A DNA stretch of 64,000 bases, from assembly GCA_002339325.1 (NCBI GenBank), contig DDKK01000047.1, positions 1 to 64,000 on the forward strand, written 5' to 3'. This stretch comes from Nitrospiraceae bacterium UBA2600. GTDB taxonomy: Bacteria > Nitrospirota > Thermodesulfovibrionia > Thermodesulfovibrionales > Thermodesulfovibrionaceae. The notes under the pieces were generated by a model. The model saw only the letters and a list, made by a program, of their open reading frames with translations. It was not told the origin of the DNA and did no database searches. The translations under genes and the position numbers were made by a program. This document shows positions 53,162 through 62,258 of this stretch, piece after piece (position 1 is the stretch's first letter; each line of letters starts with the position of its first letter).

Positions 53162-53802
53162 AGCAGTCTATATCCTCTACCAGGGTATGTCTTTATACAA
53201 TCGGAAGGTAAAATTTTTCTGAGTTCTTTTATGTATGCCCTTACAATCTCTTCTCCTACTTCCTTATCTGGCCATATATAATTCATTATAGTTTCTGTAT
53301 CAACTATCTCTCCCTTTTTCTTAATTAAAAGACTTAATAGTTCCCACGCATTTTTTGATATTCTGATTTCTTCATTACCCTTGTGGATTGTTTTTCCGTC
53401 AAGATTTATCGTAATGTCTCCTATGGTTATTATACTTTCTATATGTTTTCTCTTGCTTAACGCCTTAAGCCGCAATACAAACTCCTTGAAATCAAAGGGT
53501 TTTGTTAGATAATCGTCGGCACCACGGATAAAGCAGTTTTCCTTATCCTTAATGCTACTTTTTGCAGTTATAACAAGAATAGGAGTTTTAATTCCAACTT
53601 TTCTCAGAGCAGTTATTATCTTTTCACCAGAGGTATATCTAAGGATGAGATCGACCACTATCACATCAAATTCATATTTACCAATTACCTTAGGAAGCTC
53701 CCTTTCATCCCACAACCAGATGAGCTCTATATTTTCAATACTAAGATAATCCTTTAAAGTTTCCCCAAGAACCTTATCATCTTCTATAAGAAGAATTCGC
53801 AT
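53158..53802 (-). CDS. OmpR-family response regulator linked to pil operon
   Basis: 214 residues. Receiver domain with acidic pair E-D-D (7-9), phospho-Asp in V-I-V-V-D-L-I-L (~51), T-A-K and the switch Lys in L-T-K-P-F-D. C-terminal winged helix with the usual W-E-L-L-S-L-L ... V-R-A-Y-I-K-E-L-R-K-I-L ... G-R-G-Y-R-L. Shares one base with the pilQ stop (TAATG), so it is made with the pilus proteins and probably controls pilus or envelope genes. Confidence 0.93.
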   Translation of the reverse strand: MRILLIEDDKVLGETLKDYLSIENIELIWLWDERELPKVIGKYEFDVIVVDLILRYTSGEKIITALRKVGIKTPILVITAKSSIKDKENCFIRGADDYLTKPFDFKEFVLRLKALSKRKHIESIITIGDITINLDGKTIHKGNEEIRISKNAWELLSLLIKKKGEIVDTETIMNYIWPDKEVGEEIVRAYIKELRKILPSDCIKTYPGRGYRLL

Positions 53803-55793
53803 TATTCATAACTTAATATTCTTGGAGTTATGAATATCATTACTTCATAGAGAGATTCATCTCTTCCCGTGCTTTTAAAAAGCTCACCGGCTAAGGGGAT
53901 GTCGCCAAGAAGGGGAACTTTGGAGTCTCTCGTTGTATCTTTCTTTTTATAGATGCCTCCGATTACCAGTGTTTCTCCATCTTTAAGGGAAACTTTGGTA
54001 TTTCCCTCTAATTTAGTTGTTCTTGGTGCATATGTTCCACCTATATTTACAAACTCCACGAGGTCTTCCTTGGTGACGTTTATATCAAGTTGGAGAGACT
54101 TGTCATCTATTAAATGGGGAGTTGTTTCAACTATAACTGCCACGTCTTTAAACTTGGTCGAAATCTGCCCGCTTTGAACATCTTTTTCACCGTAAGGGAT
54201 TGACTCACCTTGAACAATCTTTGCTTTCTGATTGTCCATTGTAATTATTCTGGGGTTTGAAATTATCTTTCCTTTTCCTGTCTCCTGTAAGGCTGAAATT
54301 CTGACATCAAGTGCAAAAGTTCCAGATGCATTAATATATCCGATTGTGAAAGCCGACGTTCCAGCTCCAACAGCTCCAGATGATGCAGGAAGATTAATAC
54401 CTATCGGAGTAGTACCACCTGGAACAGTGGCAGGAGAAGACTGCGAGCCCACTATATTCGTCCTTGATCCAGGAGGTGACCACCTTATTCCCCACTCAAA
54501 ACCAAGACTCTTAGCAAAACTACTGCTAATCTCTACTATTCGTGTCTCAAGAAGAATCTGTCTTATTGGTTTGTCAAGATTAACAATAAAAGTCTCTACT
54601 TCCTTTAGAACTGAAGGTATATCCTTTACTATTACAGACCTGGTTCTATCGTCAACAACTATATTGCCCTGAGGAGATAAAATTTTAGCACCTTCTATAG
54701 TTGTCTTTACTTTGTCTGGCAGTGCATATTTGAGAGTAAATATTTTCGTATTTGTATCTTCAGCCTTTTTGAACAGGTCTTTTGTCTCTGCCTGCAGTTT
54801 CTTTTCTTCCTGAAAAACTTTCAAAGGAGCTATTCTTATAATGTTTCCCTCAACAACCTTTTGGAGCTGAAAAGTTTTACAAATCATATCAAGCGCCTGC
54901 GCCCATGGTACGTTTATAAGTTTAAGAGTGATTTTACCCTTAACCTCAGGATGAATAACCATATTATATCCCGAGATTTCTCCAAGTAGCCTGAACACTC
55001 CAACAAGGTCTGCATCTTGAAAATCGAAATTTACGGTTGTATCACTTTTTACATTACTTACTGTACTATTATCAATTGTGGAAATTTTATATTCATTAGC
55101 TTTTTCAGGAGCTTTTTCAGGCTTTTTATCCTTTATTCTCTTTACGCTAAAGACTACCTCATCTCCTAAGTGAAGGACTTCTGCATCTAAGCCTTCACCC
55201 TTTAAGAAACTGAAATTCAAATTTTTACCTTCCCTTTTCATGGAAAGGGGAAAGTCTTTAGGGATTTCAGCATCAAATTTTATGTCAGCAAATTCAATAC
55301 TTACGGAATTGTCTGTTTTTATCACTGTAGGCTCGGGCAGTTCTCCATCAGCATAAAAGGTGACTTCAAAATCTTCACCATATTTTTCCAACAACAAATC
55401 AATTATTCTCGTTGCCTTAACTGGAGTTGGCTCATTCTTAGATTTAAACGAGATAATGATAACATTGTTTTCTGATTTAATTTCAGGCTTTATGGGTTCT
55501 GCAAGAAGAATGGTTAAGTGAGTGTTTTTTTCTATCTCTTCACCAGAAACCTCACTTACATATCCATTATGGAATAGCATCTTTCTGTTCAATGAGCCTA
55601 AAGAGGTAGAAATTAGTTCTAATTGAATCTTAAATGGATCGTCCTGAGGAATTATTCTGTGCTCTGCCTTATCAGAAAGTTTAATCTTTAAAGCATCATC
55701 CTCATAAACAACGGAGTCAATCTGTCCTGCAAGAGCATCAACGGATATTATAATAAGAAAAGATAGGATAAAAAAAACTATTTTATTTATCAT
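53802..55793 (-). CDS. pilQ: Type IV pilus secretin PilQ
   Basis: 663 residues. Signal peptide (cleavage near D-A-L-A-G), one AMIN-like N-terminal region, then an STN/N0 domain with N-F-D-F-Q-D-A-D-L-V-G-V-F-R-L-L, an N1 domain, and the secretin core with V-P-L-L-G-D-I-P-L-A-G-E-L-F-K and the final E-V-M-I-F-I-T-P-R-I-L. Forms the outer-membrane gate through which the pilus passes. ATGA overlap with pilP. Confidence 0.96.
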   Translation of the reverse strand: MINKIVFFILSFLIIISVDALAGQIDSVVYEDDALKIKLSDKAEHRIIPQDDPFKIQLELISTSLGSLNRKMLFHNGYVSEVSGEEIEKNTHLTILLAEPIKPEIKSENNVIIISFKSKNEPTPVKATRIIDLLLEKYGEDFEVTFYADGELPEPTVIKTDNSVSIEFADIKFDAEIPKDFPLSMKREGKNLNFSFLKGEGLDAEVLHLGDEVVFSVKRIKDKKPEKAPEKANEYKISTIDNSTVSNVKSDTTVNFDFQDADLVGVFRLLGEISGYNMVIHPEVKGKITLKLINVPWAQALDMICKTFQLQKVVEGNIIRIAPLKVFQEEKKLQAETKDLFKKAEDTNTKIFTLKYALPDKVKTTIEGAKILSPQGNIVVDDRTRSVIVKDIPSVLKEVETFIVNLDKPIRQILLETRIVEISSSFAKSLGFEWGIRWSPPGSRTNIVGSQSSPATVPGGTTPIGINLPASSGAVGAGTSAFTIGYINASGTFALDVRISALQETGKGKIISNPRIITMDNQKAKIVQGESIPYGEKDVQSGQISTKFKDVAVIVETTPHLIDDKSLQLDINVTKEDLVEFVNIGGTYAPRTTKLEGNTKVSLKDGETLVIGGIYKKKDTTRDSKVPLLGDIPLAGELFKSTGRDESLYEVMIFITPRILSYE

Positions 55794-56278
55794 GCTCCTT
55801 CCTCCGTTCTGAGTTTCAGATATTTTGTTTTTCTATTGTCTTCTTTAATTTCTATTGAATCTTTTAATATTTTCACAACTCTCCCTCCGCTTATACCTAT
55901 TTTGTCTTTTTCTCTGACAATATAAAACTTCCCGTCTGGAGCCTGTATTAAGGCATACATTCCTTTTTTATCCCATGCAATACCTGTTAATTTAAATTCT
56001 TCTATGTCATAACTCTCCAGAGGAGACTGCCCCTTTTTAAGCATGTCTCTCTTTACAATCAGCGGAGTGAAAGGATCTCTTAAGTTTTCCACATCATAGG
56101 AATAAGTAGGAAATTCCATAGATTTTACTTCTTCGCTCTCTTTTGTTTTTTTTGTAGCTTTAGGCACTTGAGTTATGTTAGCCTGTTTCTCCATTCCCCA
56201 AAAAGTCCAGAAAATACCTCCACCAACCAAAACAACTCCTAAGAAAATTAAAATTATAATCCTTTTTCTATCCATCAT
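55790..56278 (-). CDS. pilP: Type IV pilus assembly protein PilP
   Basis: 162 residues (a second ATG at 56275 is equally possible). N-terminal membrane helix ~8-28 and a C-terminal beta-rich domain: L-R-D-P-F-T-P-L, L-T-G-I-A-W-D-K-K-G-M-Y-A-L-I-Q-A-P-D-G-K-F-Y-I-V, the PilP core. Unlike many PilP proteins there is no lipobox Cys; a membrane helix appears to anchor it instead. Bridges the inner-membrane PilMNO complex to PilQ. Confidence 0.88.
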   Translation of the reverse strand: MMDRKRIIILIFLGVVLVGGGIFWTFWGMEKQANITQVPKATKKTKESEEVKSMEFPTYSYDVENLRDPFTPLIVKRDMLKKGQSPLESYDIEEFKLTGIAWDKKGMYALIQAPDGKFYIVREKDKIGISGGRVVKILKDSIEIKEDNRKTKYLKLRTEEGA

Positions 56279-56877
56279 TTCTTCTTTTCCTGAGATTTTT
56301 TCTGTTCTTGTATCTTTTTCTTCTCTTCTTCAGGTATTAAAGAGTAAGTAACTGCAGTCATTGTAGCTGTCAACATTACAGGGTCTTTTTCTCCGCTTTT
56401 AATCTCCATCTTTTTTATATTGAGAATACGCTCTATTTTAGTTGTTTCGGCAAAGAAGCCCCCAAAAATATGATATCTACCCTTCATGGCAACTTCTACA
56501 GGAATTTCATATACTTCTGTAGATTGATGGACTGTCTTACTTTGAGGTTTCCACATAGTAACAACAAGCCCCTTTTGAAGTCCTATTTCCGATAGTTTTT
56601 TTAAGACATCCGAAACCTCTGTTTCTTTTGGCAGGAGAGTCTTTAGAAACTCCATTCTCTTCTGAAGTCTCTCATTTAAAACTCTCAACTCTTCATATCT
56701 CCGGGAATCTTCTTTAGCTTTATTTATCTCTTGTGATAAAACCTTATGTTCATTTTTAAGCTTGTTTAACGTTTCCATCTTGGGAATTAGATAAATAGAA
56801 CCGAAGACAATTATCAATAATAAAGGGAGAAGAATCATCAAAATACCACTTTTACCTGCTTTTTTCTCGCCATTCAT
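56275..56877 (-). CDS. pilO: Type IV pilus assembly protein PilO
   Basis: 200 residues. One membrane helix (~12-30), a coiled coil (~35-80) and a ferredoxin-like C-terminal domain with the PilO pattern around L-L-P-K-E-T-E-V-S-D-V-L-K-K-L-S. The last 20 residues are a lysine/glutamine-rich tail. Pairs with PilN in the inner membrane. ATGA overlap with pilP. Confidence 0.92.
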   Translation of the reverse strand: MNGEKKAGKSGILMILLPLLLIIVFGSIYLIPKMETLNKLKNEHKVLSQEINKAKEDSRRYEELRVLNERLQKRMEFLKTLLPKETEVSDVLKKLSEIGLQKGLVVTMWKPQSKTVHQSTEVYEIPVEVAMKGRYHIFGGFFAETTKIERILNIKKMEIKSGEKDPVMLTATMTAVTYSLIPEEEKKKIQEQKKSQEKKK

Positions 56878-56880
56878 CTT

Positions 56881-57435
56881 TTACACCTTGAGCTTGAATT
56901 TAATAACAAATTTGTAAATTAATTGTTTTTCGAATTCTGTTTGTGAAGTCTCAATAAGGTTCACTTCATTGAGTTGGGGCGTTGACTTTAGGTTATCAAC
57001 AAAAGAGACTACATTCAGATTTGAAAATGCATAACCCTCTATAGTTACAGTGTCATCGTAGTTTATTTTTGAAATCCATACTCCGTCGGGCAATTTTTTT
57101 ACTACAGTTGAAAGTATAGTTAGAGGTATAGCCTGCATTCTCTTAAAATCTTCAATTAATTTTGTTTTATTCTCTATTTCCTTATTTATGCTTTCAAACT
57201 TTTTAACCTCATCTATCTTTTGCTTTAGTCCAGCAAGAGTAGTTCTTTGTTGATTTATTTCTTTTTGTAAATCAGCCAATGTTATCTCAAAGTATACAAC
57301 AATACCTATAATCAAAATTAATGTTAATGCTAATGGAATTATTATTTTTTTCAGCGATTCTGTGGGTAATGATAATTCTAATTTTCTTGGAGCTTTTTTT
57401 ATCTCTTTCTTTGGCAGTAGATTTATTTTAATCAC
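56881..57435 (-). CDS. pilN: Type IV pilus assembly protein PilN
   Basis: 184 residues. I-K-I-N-L-L-P at the N-terminus is the PilM-binding motif. One membrane helix (~34-55), then a coiled coil and a small alpha/beta domain (L-P-D-G-V-W-I-S-K-I-N-Y-D). Overlaps pilM by four bases. Confidence 0.94.
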   Translation of the reverse strand: MIKINLLPKKEIKKAPRKLELSLPTESLKKIIIPLALTLILIIGIVVYFEITLADLQKEINQQRTTLAGLKQKIDEVKKFESINKEIENKTKLIEDFKRMQAIPLTILSTVVKKLPDGVWISKINYDDTVTIEGYAFSNLNVVSFVDNLKSTPQLNEVNLIETSQTEFEKQLIYKFVIKFKLKV

Positions 57436-58370
57436 TTCAACTTCTCCGTTCCTCTCAGTGATAGCCCCATTGATACTGAGGCAAGATGAGAATATTTCTT
57501 CATCTTAGCTTCAATTTTTTTATTTATTTTTATTTTCTTGTATGGATTGAACTCTTGTACTTCCTGCTCAAGCCTTTCCTGAAGGGAAGAGACGAATGTA
57601 GGATAATTTGACAGATAACCGGTAATATAAATCTTCCTTACAGCGTCTTCTTCCATAAAATTTTTAAAATATTCAACTTGTCTGTAAATTTCTGCTGCAA
57701 CCTCGTCGGCAAAATTTCTTAACTCGTCCTCACTGGCACTTTCAATATTAACATTGAAGTTGTGCGTGCTATCCCTTATGAAAAGAGGCTTACTTTTTCT
57801 TGATATAGAAAAATTAATAACATTCTCGCCTATGTTAATTACCGCTACAGGAAGATTGTCCGTATAACTTACTTCATAGATATTAAAAAGTGCTATAGCT
57901 GAAATATCTATTAATGCCACCGACATTCCAGCCTTCTCAAAAGCCTTAATGTATTCATCAACTAATTGTCTGTTAGCCACTGCCACTATTACTTCAGTAA
58001 AAGACTTATCCTTTGCTTGTGAGAGAATATGAAAATCAAAGTAAACTTCTTTTACACTAAAGGGGATATGTTTATCAAGTTCATGTGGTAGATTTAGAGC
58101 AATTTCGTCTCTATCAACATATGGAACTTTTAATATTCTTACAGCCGTATTTGTTGGACCTGACACGGCAAAAGCAACTTTTGGATTTTTTACTTTAAAA
58201 TTAGCTAAAGCTCTTAATAGAGTGTTCACAAAAATATCGGCATCTAAAATGCCCTCATTACTCATAACTCCTTCGGGCAATTCGGTGAATTCCCAGTTTA
58301 CAAGCTCATATTTCTTCTCTATCTGAGCTATTCTCAGAGAAGAAGGCTCTATTTCAATTCCTAAAATCAT
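57432..58370 (-). CDS. pilM: Type IV pilus assembly ATPase-like protein PilM
   Basis: 312 residues, actin/FtsA-like fold. I-L-G-I-E-I-E-P-S-S-L-R-I-A near the start, K-V-A-F-A-V-S-G, P-V-A-V-I-N-I-G-E and I-Y-I-T-G-Y-L-S-N are phosphate/nucleotide-loop positions. Cytoplasmic ring partner of PilN. Slightly shorter than the common ~350. Shares one base with aroE (TAATG). Confidence 0.93.
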   Translation of the reverse strand: MILGIEIEPSSLRIAQIEKKYELVNWEFTELPEGVMSNEGILDADIFVNTLLRALANFKVKNPKVAFAVSGPTNTAVRILKVPYVDRDEIALNLPHELDKHIPFSVKEVYFDFHILSQAKDKSFTEVIVAVANRQLVDEYIKAFEKAGMSVALIDISAIALFNIYEVSYTDNLPVAVINIGENVINFSISRKSKPLFIRDSTHNFNVNIESASEDELRNFADEVAAEIYRQVEYFKNFMEEDAVRKIYITGYLSNYPTFVSSLQERLEQEVQEFNPYKKIKINKKIEAKMKKYSHLASVSMGLSLRGTEKLK

Positions 58371-59224
58371 TATGTATGTTTTGTAGCAAATTTTTTAGAA
58401 TTTGTCAATACCTTATTTAAAATTTTCATAAATATTTCAGCAGAAGGTCTAACTCCAGTCCATATCTCAAAAGCATAAACCGCTTGCCAGACAAGCATTC
58501 CCAAACCTCCAATAACTTTGCAGCCCTTCTTTTTTACCTCTTTCATAAGAGGTGTCTGGGGATATACAACATCGTAGTAAATATGGGAGCTGTTCAATAA
58601 ATAAGGGCCAATTGGATAGGGGTCATCTCTCTTCATGCCAAGAGATGTAGCGTTTATAACAATCTCCATATCTCTCGTTACTCTTTCACTAAGTTCGGGT
58701 AATGCTCTAATCTCTCCGATGTCATTAAATTGCTTTTCTATTTCTTTAGCTTTCTCTATAGTTCTATTAAAGATATAAACTTTGCCTGCTTCCTTTAGCA
58801 CTCCATAAGCAACAGCTCTGGCTGCACCACCTGCACCAATTAAGAGCACCTTTCTCCCTGCAATTTCAACGCCCTCTTCTTTAATAGAGGTAATAAAGCC
58901 TTTTACATCCGTGTTGAAACCTTTAAGAATGCCCTCTGAGTTTAATATGGTATTAGCAGCACCAATTTTTAAAACTTCCTCAGATAATTCATCGAGATAC
59001 TCAACTACTCTCTCTTTATGAGGAACTGTCACGTTAACTCCCTTCAAGCTAAGTGCCCTTATGGCCTGTACTGCTTCCCTTAAATTTTCCTTTTTTACAT
59101 AAAATGGCACGTAGCAATAATCAATTTTTAGAACTCTAAAAGCTTCATTGTGAATGACAGGAGAAAGGGTGTGTTCAATAGGAGAGCCAAAGATACCTAT
59201 TACTTTGGTTTTACCAGTTATCAT
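58370..59224 (-). CDS. aroE: Shikimate dehydrogenase
   Basis: 284 residues. F-G-S-P-I-E-H-T-L-S-P near the start (substrate site), N-V-T-V-P-H-K-E with the catalytic Lys, N-T-D in G-F-N-T-D-V-K-G, and the NADP loop L-I-G-A-G-G-A-A-R-A. Reduces dehydroshikimate in the aromatic amino-acid pathway. Heads the aroE-pilMNOPQ-regulator-kinase operon. No ribosome site is visible before the ATG, and the predicted transcript starts about one base before it. Confidence 0.95.
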   Translation of the reverse strand: MITGKTKVIGIFGSPIEHTLSPVIHNEAFRVLKIDYCYVPFYVKKENLREAVQAIRALSLKGVNVTVPHKERVVEYLDELSEEVLKIGAANTILNSEGILKGFNTDVKGFITSIKEEGVEIAGRKVLLIGAGGAARAVAYGVLKEAGKVYIFNRTIEKAKEIEKQFNDIGEIRALPELSERVTRDMEIVINATSLGMKRDDPYPIGPYLLNSSHIYYDVVYPQTPLMKEVKKKGCKVIGGLGMLVWQAVYAFEIWTGVRPSAEIFMKILNKVLTNSKKFATKHT

Positions 59225-59231
59225 GGCAACT

Positions 59232-59261
59232 ATTCTAACAAAAGAACTCTTTAAATGACAA
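59232..59261 (-). promoter_or_regulatory. Promoter of aroE-pil operon, near-leaderless
   Basis: Minus strand: TTGTCA (59261-59256), 18 bases, TAGAAT (59237-59232). The start of transcription should be near 59225, next to the aroE ATG at 59224. Confidence 0.6.
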
Positions 59262-59352
59262 ATAAAAGGGCATTCTCATTCCATGAACGTAAAGATTATT
59301 TCTATCATTTTAGTTAAAATAAAGTAAATAACCCTCAAAATAGGAGGTCTTT

Positions 59353-60801
59353 ATGCCTAAGATTGATGGAACTGTAAGAATTGACCCTTATAGAATAAAA
59401 GTGCCAAAAGGATTTGTGGAAGGGATGAAAACAGAAGGATTGATTTTCTTAGACCAGGTATTAGAGGAAGAACTCGAACTCGACTCGGTCCGTCAAGTCG
59501 CAAATGTAGCAACCCTACCGGGAATTGTGGGTAAATCCCTGGCAATGCCCGATATTCACACAGGATATGGTTTTCCAATTGGTGGTGTTGCAGCTTTTGA
59601 TACAGAAGAGGGAGTTATCTCGCCAGGAGGTGTGGGATACGATATTAACTGCGGAGTGAGACTCCTAAAAAGTAACTTGACCCGCGAAGAAGTAGAACCT
59701 AAACTGCGTGAGCTTATAGATATTCTCTATAATCATATTCCCTCAGGTGTTGGTTCTACTGGAAAGATAAAGCTTTCAACAAAAGACGAAAAAGAGGTTG
59801 TCCGAAAGGGAGCTATCTGGGCAGTTGAGCAGGGTTTTGGAGGAGCAGAAGACTTAGAGAGAATCGAGTCACATGGCTGTCTTGAAGGAGCAGACCCTGA
59901 TGCAATAAGCCCAAAAGCATACGAAAGGGGACGTTCTCAGCAAGGCACACTCGGTTCGGGAAATCATTTTCTCGAAATCCAGTATGTAGCAGAAGTTTAT
60001 GAACCTTCTATTGCCGAGGCTATGGGCTTATGGAAAGGCCAATTAACGGTAATGATTCATACGGGTTCAAGGGGATTTGGTCATCAGATATGTGATGATT
60101 ATATAAGAGTGATGCTTCAGGCTGCTAAAAAATATGGAATTGAACTGCCAGACAAAGAACTTGCCTGTGTGCCTTTTCGTAGCAGAGAAGGACAGCAATA
60201 CTTTGCTGCCATGAAAGGAGCCGCAAACTATGCCTGGGCTAACAGACAATGCCTTATGCACTGGACAAGAGAGGTTTTTCTTAGAGTATTTAAACTTTCA
60301 CCAAGAGACCTTGGAATGACTGTTGTTTTTGATGTTGCTCATAATATAGCAAAAGAAGAATTTCATACGGTTGATGGAAAGAGAAAAAGACTGATTGTCC
60401 ACAGAAAAGGTGCTACCCGTGCTTTTCCAAAGGGACATCCTGAGTTGCCCGATTGCTATAAAGAGATTGGACAGCCCGTTCTAATTCCAGGGGACATGGG
60501 AAGAGCTTCTTTTGTGCTTGTAGGACTTCCAAGAGCAATGGAGGAGACTTTCGGTTCAACCTGTCATGGAGCAGGAAGGCTTCTAAGTAGAAATCAAGCA
60601 ATAAAGCAGGCAAAGGGTCGCTCAATAAAGCAAGAGCTTGCTGAAAGGGGTATAGTAGTCCGTTCTGCTGGCAAAGAAACCCTTGCTGAAGAAATGCCCG
60701 ATGCCTATAAAGACGTATCAAATGTGGTTGATGTTGTCCACAATGCTGGCATTGCCATGAAAGTATTAAAATTAAAACCAATGGGAGTTATAAAAGGATG
60801 A
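59353..60801 (+). CDS. rtcB: RNA 3'-phosphate/5'-hydroxyl ligase RtcB
   Basis: 482 residues, full length. M-P-D-I-H-T-G-Y-G-F-P-I-G, G-V-G-Y-D-I-N-C-G-V-R (metal Asp/Cys), G-S-G-N-H-F-L-E-I, H-T-G-S-R-G-F-G-H, and the guanylylated His in T-C-H-G-A-G-R are all there. Joins 2',3'-cyclic phosphate RNA ends to 5'-OH ends using GTP and Mn, in tRNA splicing or RNA repair. TAGGAGG ribosome site. No RtcA or archease gene beside it. Overlaps mqnA by four bases. Confidence 0.97.
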   Translation: MPKIDGTVRIDPYRIKVPKGFVEGMKTEGLIFLDQVLEEELELDSVRQVANVATLPGIVGKSLAMPDIHTGYGFPIGGVAAFDTEEGVISPGGVGYDINCGVRLLKSNLTREEVEPKLRELIDILYNHIPSGVGSTGKIKLSTKDEKEVVRKGAIWAVEQGFGGAEDLERIESHGCLEGADPDAISPKAYERGRSQQGTLGSGNHFLEIQYVAEVYEPSIAEAMGLWKGQLTVMIHTGSRGFGHQICDDYIRVMLQAAKKYGIELPDKELACVPFRSREGQQYFAAMKGAANYAWANRQCLMHWTREVFLRVFKLSPRDLGMTVVFDVAHNIAKEEFHTVDGKRKRLIVHRKGATRAFPKGHPELPDCYKEIGQPVLIPGDMGRASFVLVGLPRAMEETFGSTCHGAGRLLSRNQAIKQAKGRSIKQELAERGIVVRSAGKETLAEEMPDAYKDVSNVVDVVHNAGIAMKVLKLKPMGVIKG

Positions 60802-61586
60802 AACTTAAGGTTGGATGGATTCAGTATGCCAATGTGTATCCAATATTTTATGTTCTTCAACGAGAGAGTCTTCTAACAGAAGACATTCATCTCGTAAAAG
60901 GTGTTCCTTCCCAGCTAAACTGGGCTCTGAGAAATGAACTTATTGATATCTCTCCCTCTTCCTCAGTTGAGTATCTATTGAATAAAGAACTATATGAATT
61001 TATAGATGGAATAAGCATAAGCTCAAAAAAAAGCGTAGGAAGCGTGCTTTTGTTCACCGACCAAGAGCTAAACAGAATGAACGGCAAAAAAATTCTTCTT
61101 ACTGACCAGTCAGCCACTTCTCATATGTTATTAAGAGTAATCCTTGAAAGTTTTATTGGTCTGTCTCCTACTTATGATATTTCCGCAGCACCATCTTCAG
61201 GAGATTCTTTCTTGCTTATTGGTGATGATGCATTAAGATATAGAAAGCAAAATAGAAACAAAAAAGTATATGACCTTGCAAATCTCTGGTATGAATACAC
61301 GGGTCTACCCTTTGTTTTTGCCCTATGGATTACCAGAAAAGAGATTACAAAACCTGAAAACATTCTTTACGCAGAATATACTAATTTTAAACAAAAACTT
61401 CTGTATGCTCGAGACAAATGGAGAGAATACTTTTCTGAAATGGTCAAAGATTATTATCTAAAAAGTTTTATGACCGAAGAAGAAATTCTCTACTACTGGC
61501 AAGAAAACATGGATTACGAACTCACAGACTTACACAAAAAAAGCCTGAATTTATTTGAAAATCATCTTAAATCTTTGTTGAAATAA
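60798..61586 (+). CDS. mqnA: Chorismate dehydratase MqnA
   Basis: 262 residues. V-G-W-I-Q-Y-A-N-V-Y-P-I-F-Y, S-P-S-S-S-V-E-Y, T-D-Q-S-A-T-S, and L-I-G-D-D-A-L are the conserved sites of the MqnA/MqnD family. Converts chorismate to 3-enolpyruvyl-benzoate, the first step of the futalosine route to menaquinone. MqnA rather than MqnD is chosen from the N-terminal pattern. Other mqn genes are not in the window. Confidence 0.9.
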   Translation: MKLKVGWIQYANVYPIFYVLQRESLLTEDIHLVKGVPSQLNWALRNELIDISPSSSVEYLLNKELYEFIDGISISSKKSVGSVLLFTDQELNRMNGKKILLTDQSATSHMLLRVILESFIGLSPTYDISAAPSSGDSFLLIGDDALRYRKQNRNKKVYDLANLWYEYTGLPFVFALWITRKEITKPENILYAEYTNFKQKLLYARDKWREYFSEMVKDYYLKSFMTEEEILYYWQENMDYELTDLHKKSLNLFENHLKSLLK

Positions 61587-61613
61587 TCTCTTCTTTTTTG
61601 TAATATTCAATTG

Positions 61614-62258
61614 ATGAAAGTCCTTTTAGTAGAAGATGACAAATCTCTCGGCGAAAGCCTTGAGGAATTTCTGAAATTAAAAGAGATAGATGTATTTTGG
61701 ATTCATGATGAAAGAAAACTGCCAAATATAATCAAAATATCTGCCTTCGATGTAATAATCTTAGACTTAATTTTGAATTTTTCAAGAGGTGAGGATTTAA
61801 TAACCTACATAAGGGACAAGAATATAAAAACACCAATACTTATACTTACAGCCAAAAATGAGCTTTCAAGCAAAGAAGAGTGTTTCACAAAAGGAGCAGA
61901 CGATTACCTTGTAAAACCCTTTGACCCTAAAGAACTCTATTTGAGAATATTAGCCCTTAGCAAGAGAAAACAAATAGAAAGCAAAATTAAAATGGGTGAC
62001 ATTGTTATAAATATTGATTCTAAGACTATTCTGAAGAACAACGAAGAGATAAAAATATCAAAAACAGCCTGGGAATTACTTATCCTTCTTGTAAAAAGAC
62101 GAGGAGAAATTCTGGATACTGATACAATTCTTAACTACGTATGGGGAGGCAAAGCAGTAGGTGATGAAGTAGTGAGAACCTATATAAAAGAGTTGCGAAA
62201 AATACTTCCTGCAAACAGCATTATTACATACAAGGGCAGAGGATATAAGCTGAGTTGA
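61614..62258 (+). CDS. OmpR-family response regulator, second copy
   Basis: 214 residues from the ATG at 61614 (a TTG just before it is possible). Receiver with E-D-D, phospho-Asp in V-I-I-L-D-L-I-L, and K in L-V-K-P-F-D. Winged helix as in its sister at 53158-53802. The two align end to end without gaps of note and share long stretches (for example G-A-D-D-Y-L-x-K-P-F-D and I-K-E-L-R-K-I-L-P). Paired with the next gene. Confidence 0.92.
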   Translation: MKVLLVEDDKSLGESLEEFLKLKEIDVFWIHDERKLPNIIKISAFDVIILDLILNFSRGEDLITYIRDKNIKTPILILTAKNELSSKEECFTKGADDYLVKPFDPKELYLRILALSKRKQIESKIKMGDIVINIDSKTILKNNEEIKISKTAWELLILLVKRRGEILDTDTILNYVWGGKAVGDEVVRTYIKELRKILPANSIITYKGRGYKLS

